Shown: positions 54,136 to 62,773, counted from the stretch's first letter. The stretch is DNA of 64,000 bases from an uncultured Maribacter sp. (GCF_947500405.1 NZ_CANMRY010000006.1:1-64000), one strand, 5' to 3'. Notes: generated by a model from the letters alone, not told the origin. Made by a program: numbers and translations.

Positions 54136-55278
54136 TTACTTTTTTACACTAGAACAACCTGCCATAGTTGTTATTTTAATAGCATCTGTAGGAGGTAAAT
54201 TTTTATTTCGGTTTACCACTTCTTGAGCTATGTTTTTTGTTAATTCTTCAAAGGCCGCTTCTATAGGTGTTGCTGTTTGTAAGGCTGCTGGCCTTCCTAC
54301 ATCTCCTGCTTCTCTAATACTTTGCACCAATGGTATTTCTCCTAATAAAGGTACTTTTAAATCTTCCGCTAAATTTTTAGCTCCTTCTTTACCAAAGATA
54401 TAATATTTATTATTTGGTAATTCTTCTGGAGTAAAATAAGCCATATTTTCTACAATTCCTAAAACAGGCACATTTATAGAATCTTGCTGAAACATTGCTA
54501 CTCCTTTACGAGCATCTGCTAAAGCAACTTCTTGCGGTGTACTAACAATTACAGCACCTGTTACAGGCATTGCTTGCATAATACTTAAATGTATATCTCC
54601 AGTTCCTGGAGGTAAATCTAATAGAAGAAAATCTAACTCTCCCCAATGTGCATCAAAAATCATTTGGTTTAATGCTTTTGCAGCCATAGGCCCTCTCCAA
54701 ATTACGGCTTGACTTGGTTGTGTAAAAAACCCTATAGATAGCATTTTTACTCCATAACTTTCTATTGGTTTCATTTTAGATTTTCCATCCACATTAATCG
54801 CTAGTGGTTTTTCATGCGCTACATCAAACATAATAGGCATAGATGGTCCATAAATATCAGCATCTAACAAACCAACTTTAAATCCCATTTTTGCTAAAGT
54901 AACTGCTAAATTTGCGGTTACTGTAGATTTTCCTACACCCCCTTTACCAGATGCTACAGCAATAATATTTTGTATTCCAGGAAGTGGTTTTCCTTTTATT
55001 TCATTAGGCTTATTAGCCTTTGGAGCTGGTGCAGCTACTTTTATATTGATTTTAATTTTAGCTTTTTCATAAACTTCTTTATGAATAATTTTTAAAATCT
55101 CTACCTCGGTCTTTTTTCTTGCTTGTAGACTTGGGTTATTTATTGTAATATCTACCTCTACCTCATCCCCAAAAACTTGAATATTTTTAACAGCCCCGCT
55201 TTCTACCATATTCTGGCCTTCTCCGGGTACAGTTATTAACTCTAGGGCTTTAAGAATGTCTTGTTTTTTCAACGTCAT
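54136..55278 (-). CDS. mrp: Mrp/ApbC-type P-loop ATPase (Fe-S carrier family)
   Basis: A 380-residue protein with an N-terminal DUF59/MIP18 domain (about 5-80) and a deviant Walker A P-loop ATPase (VASGKGGVGKSTVTANLAV, about 108-126). Mrp/ApbC proteins load Fe-S clusters onto apoproteins. The region that usually carries the bridging CXXC (after ENM) reads ENMAYFTPEELPNNKYYIFG here, with no cysteine; the only nearby candidate is a cysteine in the C-terminal tail (TTMAGCSSVKK). ATG 55278 is chosen over a TTG two codons upstream. nifU follows after 5 bases. Confidence 0.92.
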   Translation of the reverse strand: MTLKKQDILKALELITVPGEGQNMVESGAVKNIQVFGDEVEVDITINNPSLQARKKTEVEILKIIHKEVYEKAKIKINIKVAAPAPKANKPNEIKGKPLPGIQNIIAVASGKGGVGKSTVTANLAVTLAKMGFKVGLLDADIYGPSMPIMFDVAHEKPLAINVDGKSKMKPIESYGVKMLSIGFFTQPSQAVIWRGPMAAKALNQMIFDAHWGELDFLLLDLPPGTGDIHLSIMQAMPVTGAVIVSTPQEVALADARKGVAMFQQDSINVPVLGIVENMAYFTPEELPNNKYYIFGKEGAKNLAEDLKVPLLGEIPLVQSIREAGDVGRPAALQTATPIEAAFEELTKNIAQEVVNRNKNLPPTDAIKITTMAGCSSVKK

Positions 55279-55310
55279 AATCAAACTTACTTTGTATTCG
55301 TTCTAAACAA

Positions 55311-55318
55311 CAAAGATA
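55311..55318 (-). promoter_or_regulatory. Bacteroidota -7 element TATCTTTG before mrp
   Basis: An exact minus-strand match to TAnnTTTG lies 32 bases ahead of the mrp ATG, in the 108-base gap after the secreted-protein gene. It gives the mrp-nifU pair its own promoter. Confidence 0.6.
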
Positions 55319-55386
55319 ATGCTTAGGGCTGAGAATTTAATGGTATTCTATTGAAAAAGACGTGCTTGTAAACAATGGCGCAATCC

Positions 55387-56271
55387 TTATTTATCCAAAA
55401 AAGTTCTATTTACTCTTTCCCTCAGATATTCTACACCTCTGTAAGAAAATCTTAAATTTAGATCCTCTAATACCTCATGCTTATCAAACTGACAATAATC
55501 TATATATCCATCAAAAACATTGGAATAATGTATATCATCAAAATTTTTAAATTTAACTCGTAACTTCGTTCTATAATACCCTGAGTATTTTTTTATTGCA
55601 ACAATTAGAAATGATTTTGGATTAAGCACATAATTACGATGACCTGTCCCACAGACAAAACTAAATTGTTCCCAATAATTTATGGGTTGCCATTCTCCAT
55701 TTTTGTCTATTCCTTCTAAAATAACATATAAATCTTTGTTTATACTACCACCTACTGGATTCTGAATTATAGTTTTCTTACTACTATTATTAAATATATA
55801 CACAGGATATGCAATTTGATGTTGCCTTCTTTCAATATCCCATTGCTTTTCCAAAGCTACAGCCATACTGTCCCATTTTTTCTCCATCAATTCATTATAG
55901 GCACTAAGGTTTTCTATTTTTAATTTTGAATATCTTTTATTCTCCATTAGCGGTGGAGGTGGCGGAATCGAAGACCAGAAATGTACTCTAAAATTAGTAT
56001 TATTTGCATCTACATAAATAGAAATACTATCTGATATCCTATTTATCTCTTCATACCTCCCAAAGTCTTTTTTCTTGTTTAAATCTAAACTGTCTTTAAT
56101 ATTTATTCCCAAAAATTGAGACATAACAGGAGCCATTCTATCAACAGAACTTGAAAGAATACTATCGTACTCTGATAAAATAATTTTAGGTAGTTTTATA
56201 TTCGTTATTTCAACTTGCGCAAATAACGAATAAAAAGTAAAGAATAGAACACCAAAAATAGTTTGCTTCAT
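55387..56271 (-). CDS. Secreted protein of unknown function
   Basis: A 294-residue protein with an N-terminal signal peptide (about 1-19, ending FAQ) and no lipobox. A short proline run (SIPPPPPL) lies near residue 110, followed by a charged helix and a beta-rich C-terminal half with two cysteines (FVCGTGHRN; DYCQFDKHE). I do not recognise a family. It sits between the alkyltransferase-like gene (21 bases upstream) and mrp, on the same strand. Periplasmic location is predicted. Confidence 0.65.
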   Translation of the reverse strand: MKQTIFGVLFFTFYSLFAQVEITNIKLPKIILSEYDSILSSSVDRMAPVMSQFLGINIKDSLDLNKKKDFGRYEEINRISDSISIYVDANNTNFRVHFWSSIPPPPPLMENKRYSKLKIENLSAYNELMEKKWDSMAVALEKQWDIERRQHQIAYPVYIFNNSSKKTIIQNPVGGSINKDLYVILEGIDKNGEWQPINYWEQFSFVCGTGHRNYVLNPKSFLIVAIKKYSGYYRTKLRVKFKNFDDIHYSNVFDGYIDYCQFDKHEVLEDLNLRFSYRGVEYLRERVNRTFLDK

Positions 56272-56292
56272 ACAAGACTACAGCATCAAAAT

Positions 56293-56628
56293 CTATTCCG
56301 AAAGTTCTTCAAAAGGATCCCAAAAATGTTTTTCAAGATTTTGTATTTGATTATCAATAATTACAACTCCCTCACTTTCTAATAATTGTTGCATAAGGTT
56401 AGTACCATCAAAATGATGTTTTCCGGTTAAAATTCCTGCTTTATTTACTACTCTATGCGCTGGAACATCTTCTTTTAGACTAGATCCATTCATAGCCCAA
56501 CCAACCATTCTGGCACTACGAGCCGCTCCTAAATATTTTGCAATTGCACCATAGGAGGTTACTTTACCTTCAGGTATTAAACGTGCTACCTCATAGACTC
56601 TTTCAAAAAAGTTTTCATTGTTTGCCAT
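56293..56628 (-). CDS. Alkyltransferase-like DNA-repair protein (MGMT family lacking the active cysteine)
   Basis: A 111-residue protein matching the DNA-binding domain of O6-alkylguanine-DNA alkyltransferase: IPEGKVTSYGAIAKYLG (18-34), ARMVGWAMNG (39-48) and AHRVV. The active-site PCHR reads PAHR (Pro56-Ala57-His58-Arg59), so the alkyl-accepting cysteine is absent. Such ATL proteins bind alkylated guanine without removing the group and hand it to nucleotide excision repair. The start directly abuts the stop of the LysE-family gene. Confidence 0.92.
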   Translation of the reverse strand: MANNENFFERVYEVARLIPEGKVTSYGAIAKYLGAARSARMVGWAMNGSSLKEDVPAHRVVNKAGILTGKHHFDGTNLMQQLLESEGVVIIDNQIQNLEKHFWDPFEELSE

Positions 56629-57261
56629 TTACGCTGTCATTAACAATCTAATAAGTGTAATAATAAATAATACCAGCATTAAACCACTTAAGATATAATT
56701 AGAGTTTTTAGAAAACTTATTTGTCTTATTTTCTAATTTATTAAAATAGATGGTATACAAATAGAGTACCGAGAAGGTTGCCAAACCTGCTGCAAAAACA
56801 AAGACTACAATATCCCAAAGCTGAAATTTTATCCAACCAGATGCATTCCACATAACATTTAGTCCACTGTAATAAGGAATGGTTAATAGATTTAAAGAGG
56901 CTAATAACATTCCCTTAAAAAAACTGTTCTTTTTACTTATTTTAAGGACTTTTTTCTTCTTTTTCTTATTCTTCCGGGCAGCAATGAAAAAAAACACAGC
57001 AAAAAAAGCAAATACTACTAAGGCAATTTGCAACAAAACTTCTATTACCTCTGGATTATTATGTAAAAACTTAGAAATTAATACTGCAATATAAGCTTGT
57101 ATAAAAACAACTATAGAAACGCCTAAACTAAATATAATACCATTTAATTTTCCTTTCTCTACACTTGTTTTTGCTGCATTCATATTTAATAAACCCGGAG
57201 GAACTGTAGCTATAAATGCTGCAAAAAATGTTGCAAAAAAAAGAATTAATAAATGCCCCAT
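56629..57261 (-). CDS. LysE-family membrane transporter
   Basis: A 210-residue inner-membrane protein with about six hydrophobic helices. The start FFATFFAAFIATVPPGLLNM with the conserved proline-glycine pair is typical of the LysE/RhtB amino-acid exporter family, and a lysine-rich loop (ARKNKKKKKKVLKISKKN) sits in the cytoplasmic middle. Its substrate is unknown. It begins 5 bases after trmB and touches the ATL gene, forming a compact unit. Confidence 0.82.
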   Translation of the reverse strand: MGHLLILFFATFFAAFIATVPPGLLNMNAAKTSVEKGKLNGIIFSLGVSIVVFIQAYIAVLISKFLHNNPEVIEVLLQIALVVFAFFAVFFFIAARKNKKKKKKVLKISKKNSFFKGMLLASLNLLTIPYYSGLNVMWNASGWIKFQLWDIVVFVFAAGLATFSVLYLYTIYFNKLENKTNKFSKNSNYILSGLMLVLFIITLIRLLMTA

Positions 57262-57266
57262 AACTA

Positions 57267-57938
57267 CTAAGCTACTCTAAATTTAATGTAGGTAATTGGT
57301 TTTTCTTTTTCAAGATACTGATTTTCATAAAAAGTTTGAATTTTTAAAACCTCATCTGGGCTCCCAGCATTTTTATATATATCATGATTTGCATATAAAA
57401 CTTCTAACCCTAAACCATGTAATAACCCTAAAGTGTAGCCATGCATAAACTCAGAATCTGTCTTCAAGTTAACTGTGCCTTCTGGTTTTAAAATTTGCTT
57501 GTACTTAGCTAAGAATTCTTTATTTGTCATTCTATGCTTAGTACGCTTATATTTTATTTGAGGGTCCGGAAAAGTTATCCATATTTCGGACACTTCGTTT
57601 GCAGCAAAAATTTGATCTATTAGTTCTATTTGAGTTCTTATAAAAACAACATTAGACAAATTTTCTTCTATAGCAGTTTTAGCACCTCTCCAAAAACGTG
57701 CGCCTTTAATATCTATTCCAATATAATTTTTGTTCTTATCTCTACGAGCTAAACCTACAGTATATTCTCCTTTACCACAGCCTAATTCTAAAACTATAGG
57801 ATTGGTATTACCAAAATGTTTACTCCAATTTCCTTTATAAGAAAAAGAACTATCTACAATTTCTTCTCTAGTTGGTTGTATAACATTAGAAAAGGTTTCG
57901 TTTTCTTTAAATCTTTTTAGTTTGTTTTTGCTTCCCAC
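57267..57938 (-). CDS. trmB: tRNA (guanine-46-N7)-methyltransferase
   Basis: A 223-residue class I SAM methyltransferase. It shows the SAM-binding LELGCGKGEYTVGLA (about 49-63), NYIGIDIKGARFWRGA (about 70-85), the TrmB signature WITFPDPQIKYKRTKHRMTN (about 120-139) and a C-terminal PITYIKFRV. It methylates G46 in the variable loop of many tRNAs. It is first in the trmB-lysE-ATL group and lies 52 bases from the histidine kinase gene. Confidence 0.94.
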   Translation of the reverse strand: MGSKNKLKRFKENETFSNVIQPTREEIVDSSFSYKGNWSKHFGNTNPIVLELGCGKGEYTVGLARRDKNKNYIGIDIKGARFWRGAKTAIEENLSNVVFIRTQIELIDQIFAANEVSEIWITFPDPQIKYKRTKHRMTNKEFLAKYKQILKPEGTVNLKTDSEFMHGYTLGLLHGLGLEVLYANHDIYKNAGSPDEVLKIQTFYENQYLEKEKPITYIKFRVA

Positions 57939-57990
57939 AGAAGTAGTATTTTTTGTGTGGCAAAGCTAAGAAATTGAATCGCTTAAGCAA

Positions 57991-59055
57991 TTAAACAATT
58001 GTATCTATTTCATTAATACTCTTTTCTAAGGTAAAAGAAAACTCAGAACCTACATCTTCTACGCTTTCTACATAGATTTTTTCTTCGTGTGCTTCTATAA
58101 TATGTTTTACAATAGAAAGTCCAAGTCCGGAACCACCAACAGCCCTATTTCCACTTTTATCTACTCTGTAAAAGCGCTCAAATAATCTCGGAATATGTTG
58201 TTTTGCTATACCTTCACCGTTATCTGTTACACGAATAATAACTTTATTTTTAATTAAATTTTCTACACTTACTTCTGTAGTACCATTCTCATGCCCATAC
58301 TTTATGGAGTTTACCAATAAGTTAGTTACTACTTGTTGTATTTTTTCTTGATCTGCGTATACTTGAATTGGTTCTGGATAATCCATATCAAAAGTTAACG
58401 TAATCTTTTTTTTAAGGGCTTTCATTTCTAAAAGATCAAAAACATTTTGAATAAGCTCTATAATATTAAAAGATGTCATTTCAAGATTTAAATCTCCAAC
58501 TTCCAATTTGGTAATTAAATCTAAGTCTTTAACAATATAAATTAAACGGTCTACTCCTTTTGCTGCTCTTTGAAGGTATTTTTTTCTAATATTAGAGTCA
58601 TTCATTGCACCATCTAAAAGGGTTAAAATATACCCTTGAACAGTAAATAACGGCGTTTTTAATTCGTGAGAAACATTTCCTAAAAAATCTTTTCTATACT
58701 CTTCTCTAATTTTTAGAGTGTCTATCTCTATTTTTTTGTCTTTGGCAAATTTTTCTATCTCTGCAGTTAGGGTTCGCATATCTGTAGTAATAGGATCCAC
58801 AGCTAAAGAAGAAGATTCTAAAAGAGCAACATCATCATATATTTTTTTTATTCTTCTATAGATGAATTTTTCTATTCTTACTTGTAATACTATAAATGAA
58901 AATCCAAATAAAAATAGAGCAACTATTATTAAAATATAAAAATTTACTGTATTAAAATATTTTTGCAAAAAAAATAAAAAAAAGGCAGCAGTAAGGGCTA
59001 TAGTAATAGAGGACCTTAATGCAAATCTATATGACCTTTTTAATTTTATTGACAT
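57991..59055 (-). CDS. PhoR-like sensor histidine kinase
   Basis: A 354-residue membrane kinase. Two helices (about 13-30 and 39-57) are separated by only some eight residues, so there is no periplasmic sensor domain. A linker follows, then the phosphoacceptor His130 in NVSHELKTPL and a HATPase domain with NLLVNSIKYG, VTDNGEGIAKQHIPRLFERF (about 283-302) and GGSGLGLSIVKHI. The overlapping response regulator gene makes this a PhoR-PhoB-like pair. PhoR-type kinases of this shape usually take their signal from a transporter partner. Confidence 0.88.
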   Translation of the reverse strand: MSIKLKRSYRFALRSSITIALTAAFFLFFLQKYFNTVNFYILIIVALFLFGFSFIVLQVRIEKFIYRRIKKIYDDVALLESSSLAVDPITTDMRTLTAEIEKFAKDKKIEIDTLKIREEYRKDFLGNVSHELKTPLFTVQGYILTLLDGAMNDSNIRKKYLQRAAKGVDRLIYIVKDLDLITKLEVGDLNLEMTSFNIIELIQNVFDLLEMKALKKKITLTFDMDYPEPIQVYADQEKIQQVVTNLLVNSIKYGHENGTTEVSVENLIKNKVIIRVTDNGEGIAKQHIPRLFERFYRVDKSGNRAVGGSGLGLSIVKHIIEAHEEKIYVESVEDVGSEFSFTLEKSINEIDTIV

Positions 59056-59741
59056 TATAATACAAACTTATACCCCACTCCTTTTACAGTTTTAAAATGA
59101 TCGTCTCCTATTTTTTCTCTTAACTTACGAATATGAACATCTATAGTACGGCCGCCAACAACAACCTCATTACCCCAAACTTTATCTAATATTACCTCTC
59201 TTTTAAAAACCTTACTTGGTTTAGAAGTTAGTAATGCAAGAAGTTCAAACTCTTTTCTTGGTAAAATAATTTCCTTTCCGTCATTAATTATTTTATACTC
59301 TTCTCTATTAATTACAATATTACCAACCTTTACAATATCTTCCGATGCAGCATTTTCTTCTTTTAACCTTCTTAGTAATGCTTTAACCTTACTAACTAAA
59401 ACTTTTGGCTTTATTGGTTTAGTAATATAATCATCTGCACCTGCATCAAAACCTGCAACTTGGGAGTAATCTTCTCCTCTGGCGGTTAAAAAAGTAATGA
59501 TTGTATTCTCTAACCCTTTTGTACCTCTAATTATTTCACAAGCTTCAATACCATCCATTTCTGGCATCATAACATCTAAAATAATTAAATGTGGCGTTTT
59601 CTTTTTAGCCATTGCTACCGCTTCAACTCCATTCTTTGCCGTATAAACTTGATAGCCTTCAGAAGACAAATTATAACTAACTATCTCTAGAATATCTGGC
59701 TCATCATCTACTAATAAAATCTTAATATCTTTTTTTTTCAT
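59055..59741 (-). CDS. PhoB/OmpR-family response regulator
   Basis: A 228-residue regulator: receiver domain (1-122) with the acidic pocket VDDEP (11-15), the phosphoacceptor Asp56 in ILDVMMPEMDG and Lys near 108 (TKPIKP), and a C-terminal winged helix (about 135-228) ending IDVHIRKLREKIGDDHFKTV and GVGYKF. The stop overlaps the kinase start by one base. It is divergent from the TonB-dependent receptor gene whose promoter carries tandem 11-bp repeats, the binding pattern expected for PhoB-type regulators. Confidence 0.9.
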   Translation of the reverse strand: MKKKDIKILLVDDEPDILEIVSYNLSSEGYQVYTAKNGVEAVAMAKKKTPHLIILDVMMPEMDGIEACEIIRGTKGLENTIITFLTARGEDYSQVAGFDAGADDYITKPIKPKVLVSKVKALLRRLKEENAASEDIVKVGNIVINREEYKIINDGKEIILPRKEFELLALLTSKPSKVFKREVILDKVWGNEVVVGGRTIDVHIRKLREKIGDDHFKTVKGVGYKFVL

Positions 59742-59766
59742 CGGTCATCAAAATTGGTTAATCCGC

Positions 59767-59774
59767 CAAATGTA
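59767..59774 (-). promoter_or_regulatory. Bacteroidota -7 element TACATTTG before the response-regulator gene
   Basis: The minus-strand sequence TACATTTG matches TAnnTTTG and lies 25 bases ahead of the ATG at 59741. The tandem 11-bp repeats lie upstream of it, between the two divergent starts. Confidence 0.5.
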
Positions 59775-59808
59775 AAGATAATACTATTACACTAAATAGC
59801 TCTTAACG

Positions 59809-59841
59809 TTGATTTAATATAGTAACAATAAAGTAACACTA
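59809..59841. promoter_or_regulatory. Three tandem 11-bp repeats (Pho-box-like) before the TonB-dependent receptor
   Basis: TTGATTTAATA, TAGTAACAATA and AAGTAACACTA follow one another in 11-base register; read one base later, the last two units match at 10 of 11 positions. CTTAACGT lies just upstream (59802-59809). Both TAACACTA and CTTAACGT recur in the promoter at 62741-62773. PhoB-type regulators bind head-to-tail repeats with an 11-bp period, so regulation by the adjacent response regulator is inferred. Confidence 0.6.
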
Positions 59842-59928
59842 AGGCAATAAATGTTTAACATGGGGGTAACCCGACTTTTACACCCTAGAACTTTCTTTGC
59901 GCCATAATAGAACAAACTAAATTTTTTA

Positions 59929-62676
59929 ATGAGAAAATTACTTACGTGTCTTTTAATATTTAGCGTAGCGCTACTACAGGCACAGGAAACAGGGAGTATT
60001 GTTGGTACTCTTACAGACAAAGAAGTTAATAATGAACCTTTGGCATTTGCTAATGTTCTAATTAAAGGCACTACTAAAGGTGCTACTTCAGATTTTGATG
60101 GTTTATACGAAATAGCTAATGTAGAGCCAGGAACTTATACTGTTGTATTTAGTTACTTAGGGTACGAAACTGTAGAAATTCCTAACGTAATCGTAGAGAG
60201 TGGAAAAGTAACCACTATAAATGCACCAATGAGTGCTTCTGAAGGAATGTCTTTAGATGAAGTTGTTGTAACTACAACAGCCAGAAAAGATTCTGAAGCT
60301 GCTTTATTACTAGATCAGAAGAAGGCTCTTGTTATTAAAGAAAGTATCGGTTCAGAACGTCTTTCAAAAATTGGTGTATCTAATGCATCTGCTGCAACCA
60401 CAAAAATTGCAGGTGTTTCTAAAAGTGAAGGGTCAGGAGACATATACATTAGAGGTTTAGGTGACAGGTATTTATCTACCACTATGAATGGTTTGCCAAT
60501 ACCTTCTGATGATGTTAATAATAAAAATATTAATCTAAATTTATTTTCTACTAACATTATTGAAAATGTTGGTATTAGTAAAACCTATTCCACTTCTAGC
60601 TATGCCGACCAGACTTCTGGTAATGTAGATATTTCTTCTAAAAGTTATTCTAAAAAAGCATTATCTGTAGGTCTAAGCTCAGGATACAACACTAATGTTC
60701 TAGGTTTAGATGGTGATTTTAAAAGAAGTATTGCTACTGAAGATGTAACTTTAGGTTTTCATAAAAAACAATATGCTCTTGTAGATTTAATTACAAGACA
60801 AGGATGGGATCCTTTAAAACAAAAAAATACTGGCAATTATGATATATCTCTTTCTGGTGCTGAAAAATTTGAGATATTCGGAAAAGAATTAAAAGTATTT
60901 GTTGCTGGTTCTCACTCTAAATCATACCAATACCAAGAAGGTGTTTTTAGAAGCTACCGTTCTAATGTTTTAGATAACGAATTCACAGACGCGGAGTCAT
61001 TTAGCTCTAGAACAAACACTACAGGGTATTTAAATTTAGGTTTAAAATTAAGTGATAATCATAGGCTTAAAATTAGCAGTTTAGCGGTTAATACAAGTAA
61101 TGATAATGTTTATGAGCAAGGTAGAAACGGTGAGGGCTACGTTTTTGACCAGGATCCACAAGAAGATGGTGCATTTGTAAGAGACCAAAACTTTAAGCAA
61201 ACTATTTTATTAGTAAATCAAATAGAAGGTGTTCATAACATTAAAGAGAACAACAAATTAACTTGGGCTGGCGGTTATAACTATGTATTAGCACAAGAGC
61301 CTAATAGAATTAGAAACGAAGCAAATATACTAGACCCAAATACAGTACAATATGCACACGTTGGAGATTTTCAACAAAGAAAATCTAGTCAAAAAATTGA
61401 GGATACTGAATACAACGCATATATTAATGATGCAATTTCTTTTGGAGCCTTAGATGAATATGACATCCATAAATTTAAACTAAACATTGGTGTAAATTTT
61501 CGTCAAAAAGACAGAGTATTTAGTTCCTTATTTGCTGGTGTTAGAGCAAGAGACTTTCAAGTACCTACAGTAGATCAATTTTCCGAAACTTTTACTGCAG
61601 ATAACTTTGATAATGGCTTAGTATTAAGAGAAAGAGAAGCGGATAGATACGATGCAGATTTAAATGTTATAGCAGGTTATGCTAACTTAGACTTTCATTT
61701 TGGCGAAAAACTTTCTGGTAATGCTGGTGTAAGATTTGAGCGCGATGAAATAAATGTTCTTTGGGATGTTGCTAACTTTGTTGGAAGAGTAGGTTCTATT
61801 AAAAAGGAATACACAGAAATATATCCAAGTTTAAATTTAAAATATGCTTTAAACGAAAAAAATGCTATACGTTTTGCATCAAGTCTAACACAAACCTTAC
61901 CAGAATTTAAAGAGCTAGCTCCTTTTGAATATGTATCCCCAACTGGTCGTGTTACTAGCGGTGATCCGAATTTAGAAAAATCTGATGTTTTAAATATAGA
62001 CTTAAAGTATGAATTTTTCCCTAGTAGAGGTCAATTACTATCTGCTACTGGTTTTTATAAAAACATTAAAAACCCTATAAACTTAGCACAAACAAGAGGT
62101 TCTTCAGGAAACTTTCAATATGCTAACACTGGTGAAAAAGCTACCATTTATGGTTTAGAAATAGAAGCTAGATTAGGTCTTCTTAAAAACGAAGATGAAG
62201 AAAGCATTTTAGATTTTAATACAAACATTACTAAAATGTGGTTTAACCAAGATTTATCAGAGTTTTTTCAATACAAAAACAAAACAGAATCTGATTTACA
62301 AGGCGCGTCAGACTTAATATTAAATGGTTCGTTAAGCTATAATAGCAAAACCGAAAAAGAGTTTAATGCTACTTTAACAGGAAATTATTCTTCAGATAAA
62401 GTTTATGTTCTTGGTTCTCCAGAAGATTTTAACAATAGTGATGTTCTGTATAATGATGAAATAATTGAAAAAGGCTTTTTTACCCTAGATTTAGTTTTAA
62501 GCAAAATGCTAACTAAAAAACTACAACTTAAATTAGTAGGAAGAAATTTACTTAATCCAGATATACAACAAACCCAATTAATACAAGATCTTAATACAGG
62601 TGTTGAATCTGACAAAGTAGTTTTATCCTATAAAAAAGGCGCTCAATTAAACCTAAGTTTAAAATATAATTTTTAA
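59929..62676 (+). CDS. TonB-dependent outer-membrane receptor with CarboxypepD_reg domain
   Basis: A 915-residue receptor: signal peptide (1-19, ending LLQAQ), a carboxypeptidase-like regulatory domain (about 22-105, GSIVGTLTDKEVNNEPLAFA), a plug domain (about 130-230, GSGDIYIRGLGDRYLSTTMN) and a 22-stranded-type barrel ending in the aromatic C-terminus LNLSLKYNF. It takes up a ligand too large for porins with energy from TonB. No SusD-like lipoprotein follows; instead a beta-helix lipoprotein gene lies 221 bases downstream. The PhoB-type promoter suggests a phosphate-limitation role, but the ligand is unknown. Confidence 0.92.
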   Translation: MRKLLTCLLIFSVALLQAQETGSIVGTLTDKEVNNEPLAFANVLIKGTTKGATSDFDGLYEIANVEPGTYTVVFSYLGYETVEIPNVIVESGKVTTINAPMSASEGMSLDEVVVTTTARKDSEAALLLDQKKALVIKESIGSERLSKIGVSNASAATTKIAGVSKSEGSGDIYIRGLGDRYLSTTMNGLPIPSDDVNNKNINLNLFSTNIIENVGISKTYSTSSYADQTSGNVDISSKSYSKKALSVGLSSGYNTNVLGLDGDFKRSIATEDVTLGFHKKQYALVDLITRQGWDPLKQKNTGNYDISLSGAEKFEIFGKELKVFVAGSHSKSYQYQEGVFRSYRSNVLDNEFTDAESFSSRTNTTGYLNLGLKLSDNHRLKISSLAVNTSNDNVYEQGRNGEGYVFDQDPQEDGAFVRDQNFKQTILLVNQIEGVHNIKENNKLTWAGGYNYVLAQEPNRIRNEANILDPNTVQYAHVGDFQQRKSSQKIEDTEYNAYINDAISFGALDEYDIHKFKLNIGVNFRQKDRVFSSLFAGVRARDFQVPTVDQFSETFTADNFDNGLVLREREADRYDADLNVIAGYANLDFHFGEKLSGNAGVRFERDEINVLWDVANFVGRVGSIKKEYTEIYPSLNLKYALNEKNAIRFASSLTQTLPEFKELAPFEYVSPTGRVTSGDPNLEKSDVLNIDLKYEFFPSRGQLLSATGFYKNIKNPINLAQTRGSSGNFQYANTGEKATIYGLEIEARLGLLKNEDEESILDFNTNITKMWFNQDLSEFFQYKNKTESDLQGASDLILNGSLSYNSKTEKEFNATLTGNYSSDKVYVLGSPEDFNNSDVLYNDEIIEKGFFTLDLVLSKMLTKKLQLKLVGRNLLNPDIQQTQLIQDLNTGVESDKVVLSYKKGAQLNLSLKYNF

Positions 62677-62740
62677 TCCCAAATAAGTTTAAGGTAAAAA
62701 TTACAATCCTTATCACAAGGGTTCTAATATAAAATAAAAG

Positions 62741-62773
62741 GGTTAAAATACGATTAACACTAGCTTAACGTAA
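62741..62773. promoter_or_regulatory. Three tandem 11-bp repeats before the beta-helix lipoprotein
   Basis: GGTTAAAATAC, GATTAACACTA and GCTTAACGTAA are consecutive 11-base units sharing G-x-TTAA. Read from TTAAC, the last two match at 8 of 11 positions. The 8-mers TAACACTA and CTTAACGT are shared with the receptor promoter. A near -7 element (TTATTTTG, 62844-62851) lies downstream, 46 bases before the start codon. The same regulator probably controls both genes. Confidence 0.55.

Noticed and set aside
62701-62726. Possible terminator AATCCTT/AAGGGTT after the TonB-dependent receptor
   Set aside because: The 7-bp stem has a G-U pair and no T run follows; the nearby 11-bp repeats explain this spacer better.
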